A stretch of 6,528 nt of DNA from Patescibacteria group bacterium (GCA_030917805.1 JAUPUA010000081.1:1-6528); one strand, 5' to 3'. Numbered from the stretch's first letter, positions 1 through 4,962 are shown. Translations and numbers: made by a program. The notes: a model not told the origin generated them from the sequence alone.

Positions 1-82
1 GGAGTGGGCCTTGATTGCTCCCAGATAAAAAGCATAAACTCAAATAGAGTCAATAATAAGAAATTTTACTCTTAAGAATAAA
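1..82. other. Upstream edge and leader of the solute-binding protein gene
   Basis: No complete gene fits here. On the plus strand, bases 2-28 read as eight sense codons (EWALIAPR) followed by TAA, which could be the tail of a gene entering from the left, but eight residues are too few to support it. A second plus frame stays open from base 1 to a TAA at 73-75. The rest is A+T-rich leader. No Shine-Dalgarno-like sequence precedes the ATG at 83. Confidence 0.3.
67..72 (+). promoter_or_regulatory. Weak candidate -10 element for the solute-binding protein gene
   Basis: TACTCT ends exactly 10 nt before the ATG at 83, the same spacing seen at the clearer promoters in this window, and it keeps the important T, A and final T of a -10 hexamer. 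It lacks the upstream TG that the other promoters have and no -35 is evident. The call rests mainly on spacing and is tentative; the true promoter may lie outside the window. Confidence 0.22.
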
Positions 83-1900
83 ATGAAGATCAAGAAGATT
101 GATGGTATAAAGAGACTAAAGCTTAGCAATGTTGATCTGCAGCTTAAGAAGCGTGCTGATCTAGTACATAAGAAGGTGCACCGAAGTGGCTTGGTTCACA
201 CTAGAAAGCATATCTCCGCGAAGCTGGATTCTGTTAAGAACTTAGACACCCGCCGGTTGCTCGCCTCTTGGACTAGTAAATTCATAATTATCGTTGTTTT
301 AAGTATATTCAGTTTCGCAAAGTTAAAGGATTCGGAGAAATACCCTGGCTTGATTAATGGAGGCTCAGTAATTGTTGGGATGGCTGACGAAAGTTCCAGC
401 TTAAGGCTGAATCCGTTAACGCTAAGTAGCCCTACAGAACTTGCGGTTGGCAGACTAGTCTTTAGCTCGCCGCTTAAATACGACTCTTTAGGAAAACTAA
501 AAGGAGACGCTGCTGAGAGCTTTGAGATTGCTGAGGGTGGCAAGAGAATTAGATTAGTTCTAAGACCTAATATTAAATGGCACGATGGGAGAGTAATGAC
601 TAGTGAAGATATCATCTTTACAATTGCCAAGCTTAAAGAACCTAAGGTAAGTAGTAGCTTGAGGGATTCTTTGGTTGGTGTCGAGGTTGTAGCGATTGAT
701 AGCAGAACCGTTGATATCACCACCCAAAACCCAGTCGCGGCGCTGGATGACTTAATGACAAGAGTCAGAATTGCCCCAAAACATTTATTTGATGGAGTAA
801 GTGATAGCGATATTGCATCCGTTGACTATAACCAGCTACCAATTGGAAGTGGTCCTCTGGAAATAGGATCTTTCGTATCCACTAAAGATACGGCAACCCT
901 TGGTATTGAAGGCGCAGGAAAGTTCCAACAGATAAAGCTCAACCCTAGTAAGAACTATTACGGTAACAGCGCACAAACGGAACTAACCCTTAGGATATTT
1001 GCAGATAAGGATAACTTAGAACAAGCATTTAGTAGCGGTATAGTTGAGGTCTATGTGGCGTCTGGAGGCGCGGGATCAATTCGGGATGGCTCAGAAGAGA
1101 TTAGATTAGCTCTTAGTTCAGGGGTATTTAGCTTCTTTAATATGCAGAGCCCGAACCTGAGTAATGCAAAGCTCAGAAAGGCACTGGCTGGTTATTTGGA
1201 TAGACCTCTTGTTAGTGAACTGAGTGGTGGCGTCGGTGCTCTTTATTCCCCAATTCTAGGTGTCGATCAGGCTAAGCGCGAAATGATTACAACGGAAGCA
1301 GCGAAGCAGCTTATAACAGAAGGTGGCTGGCAACTAGATGCAGCTAGAAATGTTTTTGTAAGAGATGGGCAAGATCTTGAACTAAGCCTAGTAACAGGTG
1401 ATTCTGATGATTATTCTGCTGCTGCAGATACTCTTGCCGCTAAGTGGAAAGAGATTGGGGTTAAGATTAATGTTGCAAAGGTTAAATCGACCGAACTTCA
1501 GGCTAATTACTTTGTTAATAAAACCTACGACATCTTGCTTTATGGTATCTCTTTAAATGAATCTAGTGACCCCTACGCTTATTGGTCGAGTAGCGCAGCA
1601 ACTTCGAGAGGCTTAAACTTTAGCGGCTATAAATCACCTGCAAGTGACGCTGATTTAGATATCGCCAGAACTAAGATTAATCCTGCTGAAAGAAAAGTAA
1701 GGCTCGAGAGGTTTATTAAGAGGTGGGAGGAGGATGCACCGGCTGCTGCTCTTTACATCCCGAGCGTAAAATTGGTTTATAATGCAGATTCTGTTCTTCC
1801 TCAGCCAAATCAAAACGTACCAATAAGTAATTACGTTGATAGCTTTGAGTTTTTAACAGATATCAAGGCTCAAAAAAAGAACTTATACCGCACTGAATAA
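83..1900 (+). CDS. Membrane-anchored ABC transporter solute-binding protein, family 5 (peptide/oligopeptide type)
   Basis: Extracytoplasmic receptor that would deliver a ligand, probably peptides, to an ABC importer. Residues 1-65 are strongly basic (many K, R, H) and should stay in the cytoplasm. Residues 67-79 (FIIIVVLSIFSFA, preceded by LLASWTS) form one membrane segment. The rest is the family-5 binding fold: the PNIKWHDGRVMTSEDIIF block near residues 155-172 is the classic N-terminal signature, and the C-terminal YWSSSAATSRGLNFSGY and EEDAPAAALYIP blocks match the family's hinge and closing regions. The 605 residues exceed the usual 500-550 because of the N-terminal extension. There is no lipobox and I see no cysteine in the whole protein, so anchoring would be by the uncleaved helix; S-F-A before K80 could instead be a signal peptidase I site. 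The ATG at 83 is the only start that includes the helix. No permease or ATPase gene is adjacent, so the ligand remains inferred. Confidence 0.88.
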   Translation: MKIKKIDGIKRLKLSNVDLQLKKRADLVHKKVHRSGLVHTRKHISAKLDSVKNLDTRRLLASWTSKFIIIVVLSIFSFAKLKDSEKYPGLINGGSVIVGMADESSSLRLNPLTLSSPTELAVGRLVFSSPLKYDSLGKLKGDAAESFEIAEGGKRIRLVLRPNIKWHDGRVMTSEDIIFTIAKLKEPKVSSSLRDSLVGVEVVAIDSRTVDITTQNPVAALDDLMTRVRIAPKHLFDGVSDSDIASVDYNQLPIGSGPLEIGSFVSTKDTATLGIEGAGKFQQIKLNPSKNYYGNSAQTELTLRIFADKDNLEQAFSSGIVEVYVASGGAGSIRDGSEEIRLALSSGVFSFFNMQSPNLSNAKLRKALAGYLDRPLVSELSGGVGALYSPILGVDQAKREMITTEAAKQLITEGGWQLDAARNVFVRDGQDLELSLVTGDSDDYSAAADTLAAKWKEIGVKINVAKVKSTELQANYFVNKTYDILLYGISLNESSDPYAYWSSSAATSRGLNFSGYKSPASDADLDIARTKINPAERKVRLERFIKRWEEDAPAAALYIPSVKLVYNADSVLPQPNQNVPISNYVDSFEFLTDIKAQKKNLYRTE

Positions 1901-1922
1901 GCCTAGCGTATTCAAGATTTTT
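1894..1922 (+). terminator. Possible weak terminator between convergent genes
   Basis: TGAATA (1894-1899) can pair with TATTCA (1909-1914) around a 9-nt loop, followed by AGA and five T (1918-1922) on the plus strand. The hairpin includes the stop codon of the solute-binding protein gene and touches the TGA of the convergent minus-strand gene, which lies only 11 bp away. The stem is A+T-rich and short, so this is a tentative call. On the minus strand the nearest T-run (opposite 1872-1878) is too far from the stem for a normal terminator. Confidence 0.3.
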
Positions 1923-2688
1923 GGTTGGAGATAAATAGGCGCTCAAGGAATGGAGTAGTAGGTGACCAAATATCCCAAGCTGCTAGATGAGCCGTAAGCT
2001 CTAAGGTAGATGATTCTAGCTCAAGGTTTATATAATAGTCTTGATCTACAGAGATTATGCGGCCCTCATCTATTAAAACTACTTTGGCTTGTACGCTAGA
2101 ACTTAACTTACTGATAGTATCAATCTTCTTGTTTATTCCCACCTGTGAAGTTAGGGCTTCACCAAGCTCTATGTTCGATGCTTTAATTAGTTTTTGTAAG
2201 TTCTGAAAGCTTATAACTAATACTGCGAGTTTATTCTGCAGTATTTCGTTTGGGTGACTAAGAATGAGTGACAGCGTTGAATCGGTTAGAACTACTGGCT
2301 TTAGTGAGCTAGAGGCTAAACGAGCTAGTTTAAGTATAGTCGAGGAGTTGTTTCCAATGTCTGCCAAGATGAGACAATCTGCCAACAAAGATTCTTCCTG
2401 CATGGTCTTAAAGCCTGAATCTGTTAATCCAAAATAGCTATCCAGTGCTATCGGAACTAGATAAGGATCGTCCCTTTTAAACACTTTTGCTAAGGATTCT
2501 GGGACCAAGGCAGATACCACGCCGACTCCGTACTTTTTAGCTGCTTTAAATAATGAATCAACTTCTTTTAACTTGAAACTTGAACCTCCAAAGATTACTA
2601 AAGACCCCGCCTGATCTTTTCTTTCAGGTTTTTCCCAAGAAAACTTCTCTGATAAGTTCTCGGTCTGTAGAGGCTCAAGGTCCGCCAT
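1912..2688 (-). CDS. Divergent ribokinase-fold protein resembling NAD(P)H-hydrate dehydratase, probably catalytically altered
   Basis: The 258-aa product keeps the outline of the YjeF-C/NnrD family (ADP-dependent repair of hydrated NAD(P)H): a first strand and glycine turn LVIFGGSS (30-37) where the family has a VLVIGGS-like block, an AAKKYGVGVVSALVPES helix-strand (49-65), LADCLILADIGNN (102-114) where active members have a GPGLG loop, and KPVVLTDSTLSLI (130-142) where they have VLDADALNLL. The two motifs that matter most are missing: no HPGE-type segment and no GGTGD near the C-terminus, where LTAHLAAWDI (231-240) stands instead. I therefore see the fold but not the active site; fold assignment is inference from pattern. 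It starts 4 bp after the xth stop and is probably co-transcribed with xth. There is no Shine-Dalgarno; TAAGCTTA spans from the xth stop to the A of this ATG. No signal peptide or membrane segment is visible. Confidence 0.5.
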   Translation of the reverse strand: MADLEPLQTENLSEKFSWEKPERKDQAGSLVIFGGSSFKLKEVDSLFKAAKKYGVGVVSALVPESLAKVFKRDDPYLVPIALDSYFGLTDSGFKTMQEESLLADCLILADIGNNSSTILKLARLASSSLKPVVLTDSTLSLILSHPNEILQNKLAVLVISFQNLQKLIKASNIELGEALTSQVGINKKIDTISKLSSSVQAKVVLIDEGRIISVDQDYYINLELESSTLELTAHLAAWDIWSPTTPFLERLFISNQKS

Positions 2689-2692
2689 AAGC

Positions 2693-3493
2693 TTAATCTT
2701 TAATTTCTATGGAAACTGGGCAGTGGTCTGAGCCCATTACATCTGGATGAATATTAGCATCCTTAAGTTTAGGAACTAAAGATTTTGATGCAAGCCAATA
2801 GTCAATTCTCCAACCAACGTTCCGCTCTCGAGCTTTGCCCCAATGAGTCCACCAGCTGTATTGTTCTCTCTTGTCAGGATAGAAGTGCCGGAAGGTGTCC
2901 ACAAAACCAGAGGCGATGTATTCTGAGAACCCAGCTCGCTCTTCTTCTGTAAACCCAGCATTCTTTTTGTTATCTTTGGGGCGAGCTAGATCTATCTCCG
3001 TATGTGCAACGTTAAGATCCCCACAAAATAGAACTGGCTTCTCCTTCTCGAGCAGAAGCATATATTCTAAGAATGCAGGATCCCAAACATCAGACCTTAA
3101 GCTTAATCTACTCAACTCTCTTTTTGAATTAGGAGTATATACTGTTGCAACGAAGTAGTCTTCGAATTCGGCTACAGTTACTCTCCCCTCTTCATCGCTA
3201 TGCCCAAAGCCATCATTTAATAGTGGGTACTTTTTAACAATCTCTTCTGGGAAGTTAAGCTTAATACTGATTGGTTGAGTTTTGGAAAAGATTGCCGTTC
3301 CAGAGTAACCCTTCTTTTTGGCGGAGTTCCAAACCTCAAAGTAATCTGGCAAATCGATTTCAACTTGATCTTGCGATGCTTTAGTTTCTTGCAGACAGAG
3401 AATGTCCGGTTGGTGCTCTTCTATAAACTTAAGGAAAGTTCCTTTTGTAAGTCCTGCGCGAATTCCATTAACATTCCAAGAATAAAGTTTCAT
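2693..3493 (-). CDS. xth: Exodeoxyribonuclease III / AP endonuclease (ExoA type)
   Basis: Cytoplasmic Mg2+-dependent enzyme of the exonuclease-endonuclease-phosphatase superfamily that cuts DNA at abasic sites and trims 3' ends in base-excision repair. All catalytic blocks are present in the 266 residues: WNVNGIRA (6-13, with N7), LQETK (34-38, metal-binding E36), GYSGTAIFS (62-70), VYTPNS (118-123), GDLNVAHTEIDLARP (158-172, with D159 and N161), a RIDYWL block, and GSDHCPV near the C-terminus (D256, H257). The YTPNSKRELSRL wording matches Gram-positive ExoA rather than E. coli XthA. It is slightly longer than typical ExoA, partly from extra residues around 80-100 (EEIVKKYPLLNDGFGHSDEEG). The ATG at 3493 gives MKLYSWNVNG, the expected N-terminus. 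It is the first gene of a two-gene minus-strand operon and has its own extended -10 promoter 10 nt upstream, back-to-back with the promoter of the plus-strand gene at 3546. Confidence 0.96.
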   Translation of the reverse strand: MKLYSWNVNGIRAGLTKGTFLKFIEEHQPDILCLQETKASQDQVEIDLPDYFEVWNSAKKKGYSGTAIFSKTQPISIKLNFPEEIVKKYPLLNDGFGHSDEEGRVTVAEFEDYFVATVYTPNSKRELSRLSLRSDVWDPAFLEYMLLLEKEKPVLFCGDLNVAHTEIDLARPKDNKKNAGFTEEERAGFSEYIASGFVDTFRHFYPDKREQYSWWTHWGKARERNVGWRIDYWLASKSLVPKLKDANIHPDVMGSDHCPVSIEIKD

Positions 3494-3503
3494 ATTAAGC
3501 TTA

Positions 3504-3512
3504 ATTATACCA
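3504..3512 (-). promoter_or_regulatory. Extended -10 promoter of xth, near-leaderless
   Basis: Read on the minus strand this is TGG-TATAAT: a perfect -10 hexamer (3509-3504) with an upstream TG (3512-3511). Ten bases separate the hexamer from the ATG, so transcription should start within a few bases of the start codon. Those ten bases carry the palindrome TTAAGCTTAA (3495-3504). No convincing -35 is visible, as expected for extended -10 promoters. Confidence 0.7.
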
Positions 3513-3527
3513 AACAGAGGTATAAGC

Positions 3528-3536
3528 TGTTAGAAT
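3528..3536 (+). promoter_or_regulatory. Extended -10 promoter of the 196-aa gene, near-leaderless
   Basis: TGT-TAGAAT, with the hexamer at 3531-3536, then 9 nt to the ATG at 3546. Only 21 bp separate this hexamer from the xth hexamer on the other strand, so two polymerases could hardly bind at once. No -35 is evident, and no Shine-Dalgarno fits in the short leader. Confidence 0.65.
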
Positions 3537-3545
3537 AGTTTTGAT

Positions 3546-4136
3546 ATGAGTGAGTTGCAGAGAGTCATAGAGGCTGGCGAATTATTTATGGATGCTCTTG
3601 GTGGAGAGTTCGTGCCTGGGACAGATCCGGATGGCCGTACTCACACTCTCGCTAGGTTGGTTAGAAATATTTTAGAGGATGAAGGGCCACCGGAAGTTCT
3701 TTATGGGGGAGATCATGTTACAGCTCTGGAAAAAGTGCTGGGCTGGGCTCCTGCAAAGGCTTCCGTTCATTGTGTACCATTTGAGATGAGGAGTTTCGGA
3801 AGGTACGGAGCAAACGGTGAGGCATTATTTATACCAGTGAGTTTGAGAGTTAATTTCAAAAGATCTGAATTCAGCGTACAGACATTTGGTGTAGAACTAT
3901 TCCACCCTATTCTATATAGCTATGAGCTCCAACCAGATGGGCCAATAGGTAGATTTGATAGTGGTGGGTACTTGAGCTTTTTCTCAGTTTCCTTCGGATC
4001 TGGGAGTACTAGGAATGAACAACCTGAAGGAAAGATTGGTCTTTGTGAGGTAAGGCATGGGCACAAAGCCAGAGAACTAGTAACTGAACTAGCAAAAAAT
4101 GCTTTTAGTAAGCCTACCCATGAAGAGCCTTCTTGA
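3546..4136 (+). CDS. Conserved-looking hypothetical protein, 196 aa, function unknown
   Basis: I do not recognise this family. The 196-aa product has no membrane segment or signal peptide. Residues 1-67 look helical (LQRVIEAGELFMDAL, TLARLVRNILEDE, TALEKVLGW). Residues about 74-160 alternate hydrophobic and polar residues like a beta-rich domain (EALFIPVSLRVNFKRSEFSV, GGYLSFFSVSFGS), and a short helix (ARELVTELAKNAF) precedes a polar tail. The two cysteines (VHCVPFE and IGLCEVRHGH) are spaced with histidines nearby, but I see no standard metal motif. The start is supported by an extended -10 exactly 9 nt upstream, matching neighbouring promoters. Its last 23 bp, including the TGA, overlap the 3' end of ruvA on the opposite strand, so the two transcripts are antisense there. 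It appears to be a single-gene transcription unit divergent from xth. Coding potential is well supported by length, promoter and placement; function is not. Confidence 0.75.
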   Translation: MSELQRVIEAGELFMDALGGEFVPGTDPDGRTHTLARLVRNILEDEGPPEVLYGGDHVTALEKVLGWAPAKASVHCVPFEMRSFGRYGANGEALFIPVSLRVNFKRSEFSVQTFGVELFHPILYSYELQPDGPIGRFDSGGYLSFFSVSFGSGSTRNEQPEGKIGLCEVRHGHKARELVTELAKNAFSKPTHEEPS

Positions 4137-4683
4137 TTCTTTCTTCTGTACTTAAGCTTAGGTCTACTTTTTCTAAGGCTTTGGAGGCGTCTTTTGGAGC
4201 ATAGCCCAATGAGACTAAGGCTTGGAAGGCTTCATCGTCTTCATTGTAGTTAGAGTTTGGAGATATTGAATTATCAAGAGCAGTATCAGAGAGTCTTCCA
4301 GATAGTTCTAAGATTAAGCGCTCAGCGAGCTTCTTACCCACTCCACTTGCCTGCTGAATATATTTGGCATTGGAATTAATTAATGCAGACTTAAGTTCGG
4401 ATAGAGGTCCAATGTTTAAAATTGAAAGAGCAGCCTTTGGGCCTGCACCGTTTACGCTTAAGATCTTCTCAAAAAGCTGGAGGGATTCTGGGCTGGTAAA
4501 ACCAAAAAGGTCGTGCTTATCTTCTTTAATATTCTCAGAGATCCAAAACTCCACTTTTGAATTTAAGCTTAGCTCGTTAATCTCAAGTTCTGTAGAAAAG
4601 ATCTTGTAACCGATCCCAGAATTGAGTAGAACGAGGTGGTCGGATTCTTTTTTTAGGACTTCGCCAGAGAGATATGCAATCAT
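4114..4683 (-). CDS. ruvA: Holliday junction branch-migration complex subunit RuvA
   Basis: RuvA binds four-way junctions and loads the RuvB motor for branch migration in recombinational repair. The 189 residues show the three expected domains: an N-terminal OB fold (1-62, MIAYLSGEVL through HDLFGF) with the acidic pin E54-D55 in KEDKHDLFGF; two helix-hairpin-helix motifs, VNGAGPKAALSIL and ASGVGKKLAERLILEL, in about residues 75-130; then an acidic linker (NSNYNEDDE) and a C-terminal UBA-like domain (EAFQALVSLGYAPKDASKAL) that contacts RuvB. Length is close to the usual 190-205. The ATG at 4683 gives the standard MI-start, and an extended -10 ends 9 nt upstream, with TTAAGCTTAA filling most of the gap. 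ruvB and ruvC are not next to it in this window. Its last seven codons and stop overlap the convergent 196-aa gene, and its promoter is back-to-back with that of tRNA-Phe. Confidence 0.96.
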   Translation of the reverse strand: MIAYLSGEVLKKESDHLVLLNSGIGYKIFSTELEINELSLNSKVEFWISENIKEDKHDLFGFTSPESLQLFEKILSVNGAGPKAALSILNIGPLSELKSALINSNAKYIQQASGVGKKLAERLILELSGRLSDTALDNSISPNSNYNEDDEAFQALVSLGYAPKDASKALEKVDLSLSTEERIKKALHG

Positions 4684-4692
4684 TAAGCTTAA

Positions 4693-4701
4693 ATTCTAGC
4701 A
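4693..4701 (-). promoter_or_regulatory. Extended -10 promoter of ruvA, near-leaderless
   Basis: On the minus strand this reads TGC-TAGAAT (hexamer 4698-4693), followed by 9 nt and the ATG. The stretch from hexamer to ATG is almost the same as at xth, both containing TTAAGCTTAA. Only 13 bp separate it from the tRNA-Phe hexamer on the plus strand. Confidence 0.65.
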
Positions 4702-4708
4702 CATTTTT

Positions 4709-4717
4709 TGGTATACT
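4709..4717 (+). promoter_or_regulatory. Extended -10 promoter of the tRNA cluster
   Basis: TGG-TATACT, hexamer at 4712-4717, lies 11 nt before the mature 5' end of tRNA-Phe at 4729. This predicts a 5' leader of only about five bases for RNase P to remove. It is preceded by a run of six T (4704-4709). The element is back-to-back with the ruvA promoter. Confidence 0.6.
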
Positions 4718-4728
4718 AAGGTGGAAGC

Positions 4729-4804
4729 GGCGCTATAGCTCAGTTGGTAGAGCAGAGGCCTGAAGAGCCTTGTGTCCCTGGTTCAAGTCCAGGTGGCGCC
4801 ACCA
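4729..4804 (+). tRNA. tRNA-Phe (anticodon GAA)
   Basis: A 76-nt cloverleaf folds completely. The acceptor stem GGCGCTA pairs with TGGCGCC (one U-G pair at 6-67), the D arm is GCTC/GAGC with a canonical G18-G19 loop, the anticodon stem GAGGC/GCCTT closes loop CTGAAGA (anticodon GAA at positions 34-36), and the T arm CCTGG/CCAGG has loop TTCAAGT. The discriminator is A73 and the CCA end is encoded (4802-4804). It decodes UUC/UUU. It is the first gene of a two-tRNA cluster with its own extended -10. Confidence 0.97.
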
Positions 4805-4813
4805 TAAAAGAAT

Positions 4814-4838
4814 ACTCCTATTTGGAGTTTTGTTTTAT
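4814..4838 (+). terminator. Weak hairpin with T-tract between the two tRNA genes
   Basis: ACTCC (4814-4818) pairs with GGAGT (4824-4828) around loop TATTT, followed by a T-rich run (TTTTGTTTTATT from 4828). A five-pair stem is short for an efficient terminator, and I see no well-placed promoter for tRNA-Gly behind it, so it may be a leaky attenuator or only a processing spacer. Confidence 0.4.
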
Positions 4839-4842
4839 TGAT

Positions 4843-4918
4843 GCGGGTGTAGCTCAGTTGTTAGAGCGCTTCCTTGCCAAGGAAGAGGTCCCGGGTTAGA
4901 GTCCCGGTACCCGCACCA
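4843..4918 (+). tRNA. tRNA-Gly (anticodon GCC) with U19-A56 tertiary pair
   Basis: A 76-nt cloverleaf. The acceptor stem GCGGGTG pairs with TACCCGC (last pair G-U), the D arm is GCTC/GAGC, the anticodon stem CTTCC/GGAAG closes loop TTGCCAA (anticodon GCC), and the T arm is CCGGG/CCCGG with loop TTAGAGT. The CCA end is encoded (4916-4918). Two positions are unusual. D-loop position 19 is T (4861) rather than G, and T-loop position 56 is A (4898) rather than C, a matched change that keeps a Watson-Crick pair at the elbow. G18 and T55 are normal. The discriminator is A73, whereas E. coli tRNA-Gly has U73. It is probably transcribed from the tRNA-Phe promoter and ended by the hairpin at 4932. Confidence 0.96.
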
Positions 4919-4931
4919 ACTCTCGTTATTC

Positions 4932-4957
4932 AGACACCTTATTAGGTGTCTTTTGTT
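4932..4957 (+). terminator. Intrinsic terminator of the tRNA cluster
   Basis: A perfect 8-bp stem, AGACACCT (4932-4939) with AGGTGTCT (4944-4951), closes a 4-nt loop and is followed by TTTGTT. It sits 13 nt after the CCA end of tRNA-Gly. The T-tract runs straight into the extended -10 (4954-4962) of the downstream operon, so terminator and promoter share bases. Confidence 0.85.
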
Positions 4958-4962
4958 ATAAT
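4954..4962 (+). promoter_or_regulatory. Extended -10 promoter of the split-barrel/SDR/DUF559 operon
   Basis: TGT-TATAAT, a consensus hexamer at 4957-4962 with upstream TG (4954-4955), then 10 nt to the ATG at 4973. This argues against the in-frame GTG at 4946, which lies inside the terminator stem and upstream of the expected transcription start. No -35 is seen. Confidence 0.75.

Larger units (their letters stand above)
2688..4691. repeat. Over-represented palindrome TAAGCTTA, seven copies
   Basis: The 8-bp palindrome occurs at 2688-2695, 3098-3105, 3256-3263, 3496-3503, 4153-4160, 4564-4571 and 4684-4691. Four copies extend to TTAAGCTTAA (3097-3106, 3255-3264, 3495-3504, 4683-4692). Three copies lie just before minus-strand start codons; the other four are inside xth and ruvA, read in more than one codon frame. 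Assuming about 30% each of A and T, roughly 0.2 copies would be expected by chance in the window. None was found outside this 2-kb interval, although the shorter core AAGCTT also occurs at 119, 629, 2207 and 5255. Confidence 0.7.

Noticed and set aside
1..82. Riboswitch or structured leader upstream of the solute-binding protein
   Set aside because: Only a GGAG/CTCC pairing near the edge was seen, with no recognisable aptamer core, and too little upstream sequence is present to judge.
196..723. 175-codon open frame on the minus strand inside the solute-binding protein gene
   Set aside because: It lies wholly antisense to a gene with a clear family-5 pattern, has low-complexity L/S-rich composition, and has no promoter of the type used elsewhere in the window.
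3275..3538. 87-codon open frame on the plus strand across the xth start and divergent promoter
   Set aside because: It overlaps conserved ExoIII codons and both promoters, and its translation matches nothing recognisable.
4154..4187. Possible hairpin AAGC-TTAG with CTAA-GCTT flanking a T-run after the 196-aa gene stop
   Set aside because: It needs a bulge and an 11-nt loop, its T-run is in the loop rather than after the stem, and it lies within ruvA codons. It is not convincing as a terminator.
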